NCBI GenBank assembly: GCA_023267475.1
Contig: JAHFND010000005.1
Span: forward strand, 1 to 23,101
DNA: 23,101 nucleotides
Source: a bacterium
GTDB lineage: Bacteria > Patescibacteriota > Minisyncoccia > Phycocordibacterales > UBA5272
Direction of reading: 5' to 3'
Shown: piece by piece, positions 1 through 7,254 of the stretch
Layout: each line of letters begins with the position of its first letter
How positions within the stretch are numbered: the first letter of the stretch is position 1
Program-made: the position numbers and the translations under genes
Notes under the pieces: generated by a model
Seen by the model: only the letters and a program-made list of their open reading frames with translations
Told to the model about the DNA's origin: nothing
Databases searched by the model: none

Positions 1-105
1 AGTATTCGTTGAAGGGTCGTAAGAGATTATTACGTTGATAGGGGCTAGATGTACGCACAGTAATGTGTTTAGTCGAGGCCTACTAATTACCCGAATCCTA
101 TTAGG
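1..105 (+). rRNA. 23S ribosomal RNA, 3' end (partial)
   Basis: The first ~100 bases align by eye with the end of bacterial 23S rRNA: the ACGTTGATAGG block, the GTACGCACAGTAATGTG helix region and CTACTAATTACCC, matching the E. coli GGTACTAATGAACC end. The 5' part lies outside the window. The exact 3' end is uncertain by ~10 nt. A 9-bp imperfect stem (110-118 with 124-132, one mismatch) follows and may be a processing site. The tRNA-like element and 5S rRNA downstream fit an rRNA operon read left to right. Confidence 0.9.
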
Positions 106-172
106 AAACATGACTAGCACCACGCTAATCATATTAGTTTAATTTTTCATGTGAGTAATGAATATGTATGTA

Positions 173-237
173 CGGGGTGTCTGTTTAGGGGAGCACTATA
201 ACATTCAGTGTTGGAGGTTCGAATCCTCTCACCCCGA
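173..237 (+). tRNA. shortened tRNA-like element between 23S and 5S rRNA
   Basis: A perfect 7-bp acceptor stem (CGGGGTG 173-179 with CACCCCG 230-236), a T-stem (213-217 with 225-229) and a canonical TTCGAAT T-loop (218-224) are clear, with discriminator A237. Only 33 nt (180-212) remain for the D arm, anticodon arm and variable loop, about 10 fewer than usual. The best anticodon-like hairpin is CACT/AGTG (194-197 with 207-210) around a 9-nt loop, which leaves no room for a D stem and no proper U33-anticodon context. A 4-bp D stem (182-185 with 192-195) excludes that hairpin. No CCA is encoded. It may be a degenerate tRNA, a D-armless tRNA or a tRNA mimic used in rRNA processing, and I assign no amino acid. 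Confidence 0.45.
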
Positions 238-271
238 CGATACAGTTCATTACGCAAATAAACCAAAAATT

Positions 272-290
272 AAAAACTTTTGAGTTTTTT
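272..290 (+). other. AT-rich hairpin immediately before 5S rRNA
   Basis: AAAAACT (272-278) pairs with AGTTTTT (283-289) around the loop TTTG, and the T run ends one base before the 5S rRNA. It resembles a terminator, but its position inside the rRNA operon suggests a processing or spacer structure instead. Confidence 0.35.
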
Positions 291-402
291 GTTCTCCTGA
301 TTTGGCCACGGGGTCACACCTCTTCCCATTTCGAACAGAGAAGTTAAGACCGTGCGCAGCGATGATACTGACATTGTCGGGAAAGTAGCTTGTCGGGAGA
401 AC
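291..402 (+). rRNA. 5S ribosomal RNA
   Basis: Typical 5S landmarks are present: the CCACGGGGTCACACCTCTTCCCATTTCGAAC region, of which CACACC, CCCATTTCGAAC and AGTTAAG are easily recognised, and the closing helix GTTCTCC (291-297) with GGAGAAC (396-402). The length of about 112 nt is normal. It is the last RNA of the rRNA operon. The ends were set by the terminal helix and could be off by 1-3 nt. Confidence 0.92.
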
Positions 403-456
403 AAAGAACTTAAATATTAAAATATAATAACCAACTAATAAAAGTGTGGTTATTCG

Positions 457-465
457 TGTTATTAT
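457..465 (+). promoter_or_regulatory. extended -10 promoter, near-leaderless start
   Basis: TGT followed by TATTAT (460-465) ends 7 nt before the ATG at 473, so transcription should begin at or next to the start codon. A second TATAAT at 423-428 could give a ~35-nt leader. I see no good -35 for either. Confidence 0.4.
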
Positions 466-472
466 TGTCTAT

Positions 473-1240
473 ATGAATTGGTACACACAAAGACGTTTTA
501 TGTATGGAGGTGCAGTTTTATTTTTTATAACTGCTTTAGCATTATACACATTACGTGATTCATTATTTCCTGCACCTACTTGTTTTGATAGTGTTAAAAA
601 TGGTAACGAAAATGGAATTGACTGTGGTGGAACATGTTCACTAAAGTGCTCACAAGATGTAGTTCCTTTATCTGTTTCTTGGTCTAGAGCTCTTAAAACA
701 TCTTCTACTACATATGATTTCGTCGCGATGATATCAAATAAAAATATCGACAGTTCTCCACGTGCATTACCTTACACTTTTACAGCATTAAGTAATGAGG
801 GCACAGTTCTTGCTGTAGTTTCGGGTACTACTTCTGCTCCAGTGGACGGAGAGTTTCCTGTTGTAAGACAAAATATAGTTTTATCAGAAACGCCAAAAGA
901 ATTAGTCGCTAGTATTACAGATGGTCCTCATTTTACAGTAAAAGAATTACCCACATCTCCAACACTGAAGATTACTTCCACTAGATATGAAGCAGGTTCT
1001 ATCCCAAGAGTCTATGCCGTTATATCAAATACAAAGCGTGTTACTATTTCTAATCTCCCAGTTAGAGTATTACTCTATGATATAAATGGAAATTCTTTTG
1101 CGACAGGGGAGACACTAATACCATTTTTAGATAAAGAACAGACAAAAGAAATTTCATTTACTTGGAATACACCTTTTGCTAGTGCTCCTACTCGTATTCT
1201 TGTATATCCAATCTTTGATCCGTTTACTTCCAGTCAGTAA
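473..1240 (+). CDS. membrane-anchored exported protein with GIDCGG cysteine motif
   Basis: The reading frame is open from a GTG at 446, but the ATG at 473 gives a standard N terminus: a short basic stretch (NWYTQRR) and one membrane segment at about residues 10-29. An extended -10 box lies just upstream of this ATG. Next comes a cysteine cluster, CFDSVKNGNENGIDCGGTC and a nearby CSLKC. From experience, this CxD..N..ExGIDCGGxC pattern recurs in exported proteins of Patescibacteria, but its role is not established. The rest (about 200 aa) is beta-rich with repeated T/S/V stretches, consistent with an extracytoplasmic Ig-like fold, and has no catalytic motif I recognise. It ends 1 bp before rodA, so the two are probably cotranscribed and the product may act at the envelope. 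Function unknown. Confidence 0.75.
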   Translation: MNWYTQRRFMYGGAVLFFITALALYTLRDSLFPAPTCFDSVKNGNENGIDCGGTCSLKCSQDVVPLSVSWSRALKTSSTTYDFVAMISNKNIDSSPRALPYTFTALSNEGTVLAVVSGTTSAPVDGEFPVVRQNIVLSETPKELVASITDGPHFTVKELPTSPTLKITSTRYEAGSIPRVYAVISNTKRVTISNLPVRVLLYDINGNSFATGETLIPFLDKEQTKEISFTWNTPFASAPTRILVYPIFDPFTSSQ

Positions 1241-1241
1241 C

Positions 1242-2375
1242 ATGTCAGCTAAGTTTTTCTCCTTCCTTCGAAAATTTGATTTAGGGTTATTTGTCGCGAT
1301 GTCTTGTATTTTAGTGTCGGGTTTACTTACTATGAGTTCTTTTCAGGGCCATGATAGTTATTTTATAAAACAGAGTGTATGGATAGTTATTACTTTGTCA
1401 GTATTTATTCTTACTTCAAGATTTGATTACAGATTTCTACGACAGACAAGAATAGTCGTGGCTATATATTTGTTCTTGCTTTCCATTTTGACAATGCTTT
1501 TTGTTATCGGGCATATCTCAAAAGGGGCACAAAGTTGGTTTGAGTTTGGTGGAATTGCATTCCAGCCAAGTGACTTGATGAAGTTAGGGTTAATTATTTT
1601 ACTTGCGAAATATTTTTCTCGTCGTCACGTAGAGATCGCAAATATTCGTCATATTATTGTTTCTGGAGTGTATGCATTTATTCCTTTTGTTTTGGTGGTT
1701 CTTCAGCCAGACTTGGGATCAGCACTCGTACTTTTATCTATTTGGTTTGGCATGGTGCTAGTATCTGGAATATCTAAAAAACATTTATTCACAGTTATTG
1801 CTATAGGTATTGTAATATCAGCGCTTGCTTGGAAATTCGTTTTTAAACCATATCAAAAAGCTCGCATTATGAATTTCGTCTACCCACTTCAAGATATTCG
1901 TGGTACTGGGTATAACGCATACCAGTCTACGATTGCAGTTGGTTCAGGAGGATTATTTGGTAAAGGTCTTGGATACGGTACACAATCACGTCTTAATTTT
2001 CTTCCGGAGTATAGAACAGATTTTATTTTTGCGGCGTTTGCTGAAGAGTGGGGATTTATTGGAGCATTACTTCTATTAATATTTTATTTTGTTATTTTAT
2101 ATAAGTTAGCAGTATACGCATTAGTGTCTGATTCCACATTCGAGGCATTATTTACTTATGGGGTTATGATATGGCTTATGACACACATAGTCATTAATAT
2201 AGGAATGAATATAGGAATCATGCCAGTTACGGGTATCCCACTTCCTCTTATGAGTTATGGCGGGTCACATTTATTAGCAGAATGTTTAGCGCTTGGAATG
2301 GCGACAGGAATGTATAGATATGCTCGATCTGGTCACAAGTATCATATTAAAAACGAGTTCGTGGGGCTTGAGTAA
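1242..2375 (+). CDS. rodA: RodA, SEDS-family peptidoglycan polymerase
   Basis: This is a 377-aa polytopic protein of the SEDS (RodA/FtsW/SpoVE) family, which polymerises lipid II into glycan strands for wall elongation. About ten hydrophobic segments are visible. Diagnostic stretches are FQPSDLMKL, QPDLGSALVL, GLGYGTQS, LPEYRTDFIFA with the conserved Asp at residue 260, and the C-terminal GIPLPLMSYGGSH. The length fits RodA (~370 aa). The frame extends upstream to 1176, which would overlap the previous gene. I prefer the ATG at 1242, one base after that gene's stop, because it gives the usual short cytoplasmic N terminus before the first helix. FtsW is the alternative, and no partner PBP2 gene is in the window to decide. 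Confidence 0.9.
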   Translation: MSAKFFSFLRKFDLGLFVAMSCILVSGLLTMSSFQGHDSYFIKQSVWIVITLSVFILTSRFDYRFLRQTRIVVAIYLFLLSILTMLFVIGHISKGAQSWFEFGGIAFQPSDLMKLGLIILLAKYFSRRHVEIANIRHIIVSGVYAFIPFVLVVLQPDLGSALVLLSIWFGMVLVSGISKKHLFTVIAIGIVISALAWKFVFKPYQKARIMNFVYPLQDIRGTGYNAYQSTIAVGSGGLFGKGLGYGTQSRLNFLPEYRTDFIFAAFAEEWGFIGALLLLIFYFVILYKLAVYALVSDSTFEALFTYGVMIWLMTHIVINIGMNIGIMPVTGIPLPLMSYGGSHLLAECLALGMATGMYRYARSGHKYHIKNEFVGLE

Positions 2376-2395
2376 AAATTGAGTGCCTGATTCTT

Positions 2396-3721
2396 TTATA
2401 AACCACTCTTGCTTAGAAGTACTTTAAAAGTCTTTAGAATTATTGCTATATCAAGCATGAAATTACTGTGCTCAAGATAGTACATATCATAAGCTAGCTT
2501 TGTTCCTGTTCTTTTTACGTCTACTCCAAATTTTGGTGGTTCATGTTGTTGTACTTGTGCCCATCCAGAAAGACCAGGACGCACAATGTGGCGCACATTA
2601 TAGAAAGGAATGTTCTTTGTATATTCTTCTACAAGTGATGGTGCTTCCGGTCTAGGTCCAATTAATGATACATCTCCCATGATTACATTCCAGAGTTGTG
2701 GCAATTCATCTATACGTGTCTTTCGTATGAATCCACCAACTTTTGTAATTTTCTTTGTTTCATTATTTTCAGTCGTAGGTTTGTTTTCCATTGAACGGAA
2801 TTTATAAACAGTGAAAGGTATTCCATTTTTGCCTATACGAGTATGTGTATATAGTACTGGCCCACCATCTTCTATTTTTATAGCCAGATAGACAAAAGGG
2901 TAAAACAAAAGAGAAAATATGTATGCTGGCACTGAAAGAATCAAGTCTAGAGTTCTTTTCATTAAATTATATCTTCGTGAACTACTTATATAGCGGAAAA
3001 TCCATTCCTGATTTATTAAATCAAGTGGTACCATATCAAAAACGTCTTCATACACGTCTACAATATCAAGTATTGCTGATCCGTCGAAGATACCTGTGTA
3101 TAGTTGGCCAAAGTAAGGCTTAATACGTTCATCACGCATATCAAGAATTATTGAATTTGGCCTTGTTGTTTTAAGTACACCCTCAAGTCGTGACATGTCA
3201 TAGGTATCTACATCTATGGCAGAGATAAGAGTGATTCCAGTGTGTGGATTTCTAGTTAGTTCTTCGACTAATGTTTTGAATGTCTCTCCACTTCCAATTA
3301 TTATACTTTTTTGTTTTCTATATCGTAGGACCAAAGAGAAAGCTGAACGTCTCCAGAGACTAATGAATAGTGATGAAATTAAAAGATAAAGAAGAAGAAT
3401 TGTTTTCGGTGCGATTCCAAGAGTAGGGAGTGAGTAAAATAATATGACAGCACAAAGTGCAGTTAGTATCTGGCTTGTGAAAATCCTTTTATTTAATTCC
3501 CTTATCAGGCGTAGTGTTGGCTTATCATAAAGTCCATAACTATAAAATATTGCCACAGTAACAGCGATTATAAATGAAAAAGAAGGGATGAAGTTTATGA
3601 ATTCAAGATTATCTGGTAGGTGTCCAGTACGTATAAAAAGTGCTCCATAAAGGGAGGCAAATAGGAGGGTACAATCCACCACAAGTAGGAGCAAACGTCC
3701 AGGGGTATGTCGTATAATCAT
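2396..3721 (-). CDS. polyprenyl glycosylphosphotransferase (initiating sugar-phosphate transferase)
   Basis: This 441-aa protein has the two-part architecture of WbaP/WcaJ-type enzymes. The N-terminal half has about four or five membrane helices followed by a soluble region with a nucleotide-binding look (IIIGSGETFKTLVEEL). The C-terminal catalytic domain (about residues 250-441) begins with the re-entrant helix KRTLDLILSVPAYI. It contains DGGPVLYTHTRIGKNG, FTVYKFRSM, TRIDELPQLWNVIMGD, LIGPRPE and GLSGWAQVQ, all hallmarks of the bacterial sugar transferase family. It should transfer a sugar-1-phosphate from UDP-sugar to undecaprenyl phosphate, the first step of surface glycan synthesis. It converges with rodA and diverges from the GT4 gene, sharing a 25-bp promoter region with it. 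The sugar cannot be read from the sequence. Confidence 0.88.
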   Translation of the reverse strand: MIIRHTPGRLLLLVVDCTLLFASLYGALFIRTGHLPDNLEFINFIPSFSFIIAVTVAIFYSYGLYDKPTLRLIRELNKRIFTSQILTALCAVILFYSLPTLGIAPKTILLLYLLISSLFISLWRRSAFSLVLRYRKQKSIIIGSGETFKTLVEELTRNPHTGITLISAIDVDTYDMSRLEGVLKTTRPNSIILDMRDERIKPYFGQLYTGIFDGSAILDIVDVYEDVFDMVPLDLINQEWIFRYISSSRRYNLMKRTLDLILSVPAYIFSLLFYPFVYLAIKIEDGGPVLYTHTRIGKNGIPFTVYKFRSMENKPTTENNETKKITKVGGFIRKTRIDELPQLWNVIMGDVSLIGPRPEAPSLVEEYTKNIPFYNVRHIVRPGLSGWAQVQQHEPPKFGVDVKRTGTKLAYDMYYLEHSNFMLDIAIILKTFKVLLSKSGL

Positions 3722-3725
3722 ATAG

Positions 3726-3738
3726 TGATATCATACTA
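3726..3738. promoter_or_regulatory. overlapping divergent promoter cores
   Basis: Only 25 bp separate two divergent start codons. On the minus strand TAGTAT (3738-3733) lies 11 nt before the sugar-transferase ATG. On the plus strand TGATATCAT (-10 at 3729-3734), or CATACT (3732-3737), lies 9-12 nt before the GT4 ATG. The -10 elements physically overlap, so the two promoters probably compete. Confidence 0.4.
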
Positions 3739-3746
3739 CTTAAGCG

Positions 3747-4853
3747 ATGAAAATACTATACCTAATTACTAAATCAAATTGGGGGGGAGCACAGCGATAT
3801 GTGTATGATTTGGCGACCAATTTTTCATCCCGTGGGCATGATATCTCTGTAGCTGCTGGAGGTGACGGCGAGCTTATTACACGTCTAAAAGAAGTACAAA
3901 TAAAAACATATTCCCTTTCGACTTTAGCTAGAGATATAAAAATTACAGCAGAAATAAAATCTTTTTTAAAAATCTTTAATCTCATTAAAGATGTGCATCC
4001 GGATATTATCCATTTGAATAGTTCAAAGGCAGCAGGGCTTGGTGCTGTGAGTGCAAGAATGCTTGGTGTAAAAAAGATTATTACCACACTTCATGGTGTT
4101 CCGTTTCGAGAAGATAGGCCTTGGATTATCAAAAAAATTATTTATTTTTTTACATGGCTTACATGTTTATTTGCGCACGAGATAATTACAGTCAGTAAAC
4201 AAGATGAACATCACATAGCAGGGATGTGGTTTGTAAAAAATAAAGTAAGAACGATTTACTTAGGGCTTGTCTATGCAGATTTACCAGAGCGTACTAATCC
4301 GAAAGGAAGAAAGATTCACATAGTTACCTTAGCTGAATTACATAGAAACAAAGGTCTTATATATGCTCTTCAGGCTGTGAACAATTTACATAAAGAAGGG
4401 TTATTAGTTAGTTATTCCATTTTTGGTGAAGGTGAGGATAGAGAAAAATTAGAACAGTTTATAACAGTCAATCAGTTACATGACGTTGTAGAATTGCGTG
4501 GTCATGTAAAAGATATTGCTGATAAGCTTCATGAATTTGATTTGTTCTTACTTCCGTCTATAAAAGAAGGTCTTCCTTATGTATTACTCGAAGCAGGGCG
4601 TGCTATGATTCCAGTCATTACTACAACAGTAGGAGGAATACCAGAAATTGTACGTCATGAAGAGACAGGATTACTTGTTCAGCCAAAAGATGTAGAACAT
4701 CTCACCAATGAGTTACGCCGTCTTATTCTAGATAGAAAATTTGCGAAAAAGCTCGCTGTAGCACTCAGAAGCCATGTAGTTCAGAACTTTTCTCACAGTA
4801 AAATGATAGTGGAAACTTCAAAAGTCTATAACTTGATAGAATCCAAGAAATAA
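3747..4853 (+). CDS. glycosyltransferase family 4 (GT-B fold)
   Basis: This 368-aa protein has the layout of GT4 retaining glycosyltransferases. The N-terminal Rossmann domain opens with ILYLITKSNWGGAQRYV, the usual glycine-rich start with acceptor-side residues, then HLNSSKAAGLGAVSAR and TTLHGVPF. The C-terminal donor-binding domain has GEGEDREKLE, ELRGHV and DLFLLPSIKEGLPYVLLEA, which holds the EX7E motif, followed by VGGIPEIVRHEETGLLV. It has no membrane segment long enough to anchor it apart from a hydrophobic patch near IIYFFTWLTCLFAH, so peripheral attachment is likely. It is divergent from the initiating sugar transferase, which suggests both act in one surface-glycan pathway. Donor and acceptor are unknown. 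The promoter of rplY overlaps its 3' end. Confidence 0.87.
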   Translation: MKILYLITKSNWGGAQRYVYDLATNFSSRGHDISVAAGGDGELITRLKEVQIKTYSLSTLARDIKITAEIKSFLKIFNLIKDVHPDIIHLNSSKAAGLGAVSARMLGVKKIITTLHGVPFREDRPWIIKKIIYFFTWLTCLFAHEIITVSKQDEHHIAGMWFVKNKVRTIYLGLVYADLPERTNPKGRKIHIVTLAELHRNKGLIYALQAVNNLHKEGLLVSYSIFGEGEDREKLEQFITVNQLHDVVELRGHVKDIADKLHEFDLFLLPSIKEGLPYVLLEAGRAMIPVITTTVGGIPEIVRHEETGLLVQPKDVEHLTNELRRLILDRKFAKKLAVALRSHVVQNFSHSKMIVETSKVYNLIESKK

Positions 4854-4861
4854 GGTATAAT
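4833..4861 (+). promoter_or_regulatory. sigma70-type promoter for rplY
   Basis: TTGATA (4833-4838), a 17-bp spacer and TATAAT (4856-4861) form a near-consensus promoter. It lies over the last codons of the GT4 gene. The -10 ends 9 nt before the rplY ATG, which gives a leader of about 0-3 nt. Confidence 0.7.
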
Positions 4862-4870
4862 TGTGCGACT

Positions 4871-5509
4871 ATGATGCAAATTAATACTTTACCTCGCGCT
4901 CCAAAAGAGACCGTAAAAGAAGGACATATTCCTGCTGTTTATTACGGTGCACATGCCGCTTCTACGCCTATTTTTATAAATACTATTGAGTTTAAGAAAG
5001 TTCTAGCTCACGCCGGAGAATCATCATCTATTACTCTTGCTACAGAACATGGTAATGAAAATGCCATGATCCAAGATGTTCAGATTGATCCTGTAAAGAG
5101 TAATCCTATTCACGTAGATTTTTACGTAATTGAAAAGGGTCAAAAGGTTCACGTTAAGACACCGATCGTATTTACTGGTGAGTCACAAGCAGTAAAAGAC
5201 GGATTCGTACTTGTAAAAGTATTACACGAACTTTCAGTTGAAGGAGAACCACAGTCACTTCCTCATGAATTCACAGTAGACATCTCATCACTTGCTACAA
5301 AGGATAGTGTTATTCATGTTAGTGATATCGCTCTTCCAAAGGGAGTAGAACTTTACCACATTACAGGTGAAGATATCGTAGCTTCTGTATCTGAAGTAGA
5401 AGAATTAACAGACGAAATAGCTCCAGTTGATCTAAGTACAATTGAAGTAGAAGCAAAGGGTAAGAAAGAAGAAGGTGAAGCTGTAATAGAAGAAGCTAAA
5501 GCTGAATAA
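4871..5509 (+). CDS. rplY: 50S ribosomal protein bL25, long CTC/TL5 form
   Basis: This 212-aa protein matches the long form of bL25, which binds 5S rRNA at the central protuberance. The N-terminal domain (about 1-85) has the 5S-binding layout: GHIPAVYYG, then FKKVLAHAGESSSITL and MIQDVQIDPVKSNPIHVDFYVI. The C-terminal beta domain (about 90-180) has VHVKTPIVFTGES, GFVLVKVLHELSVEGEPQSLPHEFTVDIS and VIHVSDIALPKGVE. The tail (about 183-212) is acidic and Ala/Lys/Glu rich, as often seen in this family. Two ATG codons stand in tandem at 4871 and 4874 and either could start. There is no Shine-Dalgarno site, and the promoter is close enough for a leaderless mRNA. A strong terminator follows, so this is a single-gene unit. 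Confidence 0.92.
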   Translation: MMQINTLPRAPKETVKEGHIPAVYYGAHAASTPIFINTIEFKKVLAHAGESSSITLATEHGNENAMIQDVQIDPVKSNPIHVDFYVIEKGQKVHVKTPIVFTGESQAVKDGFVLVKVLHELSVEGEPQSLPHEFTVDISSLATKDSVIHVSDIALPKGVELYHITGEDIVASVSEVEELTDEIAPVDLSTIEVEAKGKKEEGEAVIEEAKAE

Positions 5510-5513
5510 TAAA

Positions 5514-5557
5514 GATAACAAAAAAGATGTGATATATATCACATCTTTTTTGTTATC
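5514..5557. terminator. perfect 22+22 bp palindromic terminator after rplY
   Basis: The 44 bases are a perfect inverted repeat: the left arm 5514-5535 starts GATAACAAAAAAGATGTG and the right arm 5536-5557 is its exact reverse complement. The A6 and T6 tracts within the arms make it an intrinsic terminator usable in either direction. It ends 4 bp before the next gene's -10 box. Confidence 0.85.
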
Positions 5558-5558
5558 T

Positions 5559-5567
5559 TGGTATACT
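5559..5567 (+). promoter_or_regulatory. extended -10 promoter of the transglycosylase gene
   Basis: TGG precedes TATACT (5562-5567), and the ATG at 5576 lies 8 nt further on. No -35 is evident because the upstream DNA is the terminator palindrome. Transcription should start at or within ~2 nt of the ATG. Confidence 0.55.
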
Positions 5568-5575
5568 AGATATAC

Positions 5576-6922
5576 ATGAGACATTTCGTCGCTATTTTGT
5601 TTGTCGCTGTATCATTTTTATCAGTGATGAATCCTGCATATGTGTACGCTCAATCACGCGAACAGCTTGAGTCAGATTTAGCTGCACTTGAAGCTCAGAT
5701 TCAGGCACTTAATAATAGTATTACTCAGACCAAGAATCAGGGTGCTTCACTAAAAAATGATATAGCACTTCTCGCGAAGAAGATTGCACAAAGCAAGCTT
5801 AAAATAAAAGCCCACGATGCTGCAATCTTAAAATTAAACCAAAATATTTCTGAAAAGAATCGCAATATAGATCTTTTAAATCAAAAGATGGAGCGTGAAA
5901 AAGATTCTCTAGCGCAGATAATGCGCAAGACGAAATACATGGAACAATATTCACTACTTGATTTTGGTTTGCAGTCACAATCACTTTCTACTTTTTTTTC
6001 TGATGCAGATTCTTTTGCAACTCTAAATAGAGCATTAGATCAAAGTTTTAAAGATATTAATGCTACAAAATCAGAGCTAGAAGATGTAAAAGTAAGACTT
6101 GAAGAAGATAAAGATTCAGAGACTGCGAAGAAATTAGCCGAAGCAGCAGAGAAGAAAAAAGTAGAGACAAACCAAAAAGAAAAAAATACGCTTCTTACTA
6201 TTACCAAGAATCAAGAGACAGAATACAAAAAGGTATTAGCTGACAGAGAAAAAGAAGCAGCACAAATCCGTGCGAGACTGTTTGACCTTCGTGACGTCGC
6301 AGCTATTTCTTTTGGGCAAGCTTATGATTTTGCATTAGGTGCATCCAAGTCTACTGGAGTTCGTCCTGCACTTATATTAGCTATTCTTATGCAAGAATCA
6401 TCTCTTGGTGTGAATGTAGGGGCATGTTACGTAAATAGTAATTTGTCAGGGGACGGTATTAGTATAAAAACAGGAGACATAAAACCACGCACCATGAATC
6501 CAACTCGTGATATTCCTGTATTTGTACAATTGTTATCAAAATCAGGACGGGATATAAATAAAACCCCGGTATCATGTTGGATTCCTGCGTATAGTAGAGG
6601 TACCCCTTCTGGTTGGGGAGGAGCTATGGGGCCATCACAGTTTATTCCTTCTACTTGGGTATTATTTGAGAGTCGTATAAAGAATGCTACGAATTCATCT
6701 TTAGCTGACCCATGGAATCCATATCACGCAATCACTGCGACTGCTATTTATCTTGCTGACTTGGGTGCAGTAGCAGGAAATGAGTATGCAGAGCGTAATG
6801 CAGCGTGTAAATATTATTCAGGAAAATCTTGTGCATCATCTCGCGCAGGAGCGGGTTACGGAAACTCTGTGATGAGTAAACTTTATAGTATGCAGTCCGA
6901 TATAGATAAATTACAAAGATAA
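5576..6922 (+). CDS. secreted coiled-coil protein with lytic transglycosylase domain
   Basis: This 448-aa product starts with a signal peptide (about residues 1-25) ending AYVYA before QSREQ, a good signal-peptidase I site. Residues about 27-240 form a long coiled coil rich in K, E, Q and L, resembling the regulatory coiled coils of EnvC and CwlO-type wall-hydrolase factors. Residues about 250-430 are a lysozyme-fold transglycosylase domain: ILAILMQESSLG carries the likely catalytic Glu274, and GAMGPSQFIPSTW matches the MltB-type GAMG.PQF.PS block, followed by DPWNPYHAITATAIYLADLGA. It probably cleaves peptidoglycan glycan strands outside the membrane, perhaps at division. Four or more cysteines in the enzymatic part may form disulfides. 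The substrate role is inferred from the family. Confidence 0.85.
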   Translation: MRHFVAILFVAVSFLSVMNPAYVYAQSREQLESDLAALEAQIQALNNSITQTKNQGASLKNDIALLAKKIAQSKLKIKAHDAAILKLNQNISEKNRNIDLLNQKMEREKDSLAQIMRKTKYMEQYSLLDFGLQSQSLSTFFSDADSFATLNRALDQSFKDINATKSELEDVKVRLEEDKDSETAKKLAEAAEKKKVETNQKEKNTLLTITKNQETEYKKVLADREKEAAQIRARLFDLRDVAAISFGQAYDFALGASKSTGVRPALILAILMQESSLGVNVGACYVNSNLSGDGISIKTGDIKPRTMNPTRDIPVFVQLLSKSGRDINKTPVSCWIPAYSRGTPSGWGGAMGPSQFIPSTWVLFESRIKNATNSSLADPWNPYHAITATAIYLADLGAVAGNEYAERNAACKYYSGKSCASSRAGAGYGNSVMSKLYSMQSDIDKLQR

Positions 6923-6933
6923 TTCGTTAGAAA

Positions 6934-6951
6934 ACCCTGTATTATAAGGGT
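6934..6951 (+). terminator. weak hairpin after the transglycosylase gene
   Basis: ACCCT (6934-6938) pairs with AGGGT (6947-6951) around an 8-nt loop, followed by CTTT. The stem is short and the T tract poor, so this may be a weak terminator or chance. Confidence 0.3.
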
Positions 6952-6960
6952 CTTTGGATA

Positions 6961-6989
6961 TTGTGTAATCTTAATAAATGTGTTAGTAT
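6961..6989 (+). promoter_or_regulatory. promoter of rpmE
   Basis: TTGTGT (6961-6966), a 17-bp spacer and TAGTAT (6984-6989), with TG at 6981-6982 forming an extended -10. The -10 ends 9 nt before the rpmE ATG, again implying a leaderless or nearly leaderless mRNA. Confidence 0.6.
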
Positions 6990-6998
6990 TACAAAACT

Positions 6999-7211
6999 AT
7001 GAAAGCAGATATTCACCCAACATTTTATCCAAACGCAACAGCAACTTGCGCTTGTGGTGCTACGTATACTGTAGGTTCTACAAAAGAATCTTTTGAAGTT
7101 GAAATCTGCCAAGCTTGTCATCCATTTTATACAGGACAGGATAAGGTATTAGATACAACCGGCCGAGTCGACAAATTCAAGAAGCGAGCAGCAGCTGCAA
7201 AGAAGGCGTAA
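6999..7211 (+). CDS. rpmE: 50S ribosomal protein bL31, zinc-binding type
   Basis: The 70-aa product has the bL31 opening MKADIHPTFYP and the four zinc ligands of the C+ form: Cys17 and Cys19 (CAC) and Cys37 and Cys40 (CQAC), the latter followed by HPFYTG, the family signature. The end is lysine/alanine rich, with GRVDKFKKR typical of the tail that contacts the rRNA and bridges the subunits. It is a single-gene unit with its own promoter and a strong terminator. Having the cysteine form suggests zinc-replete expression, while the zinc-independent paralog is not in the window. Confidence 0.96.
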   Translation: MKADIHPTFYPNATATCACGATYTVGSTKESFEVEICQACHPFYTGQDKVLDTTGRVDKFKKRAAAAKKA

Positions 7212-7217
7212 CTTTAT

Positions 7218-7250
7218 AAAAGCCACGAAGCCTACGGCTTCGTGGCTTTT
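7218..7250. terminator. intrinsic terminator after rpmE
   Basis: A perfect 15-bp stem (7218-7232 with 7236-7250) with the 3-nt loop TAC. The arms contain GCCACGAAGCC and GGCTTCGTGGC, with A4 on the left and T4 on the right. It can work in both directions. Confidence 0.88.
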
Positions 7251-7254
7251 ATCT

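Noticed and set aside
446..472. GTG at 446 as the start of the Cys-motif protein
   Set aside because: The ATG at 473 gives a better N terminus for a membrane helix and has a well-placed extended -10 box.
1176..1241. Upstream start for RodA overlapping the preceding gene
   Set aside because: The added residues are an out-of-frame reading of the previous gene, and the ATG at 1242 fits the family start.
2376..2395. Terminator between convergent rodA and the sugar transferase
   Set aside because: Only a 5-bp GAGTG/CACTC pairing with a long loop and no T tract.
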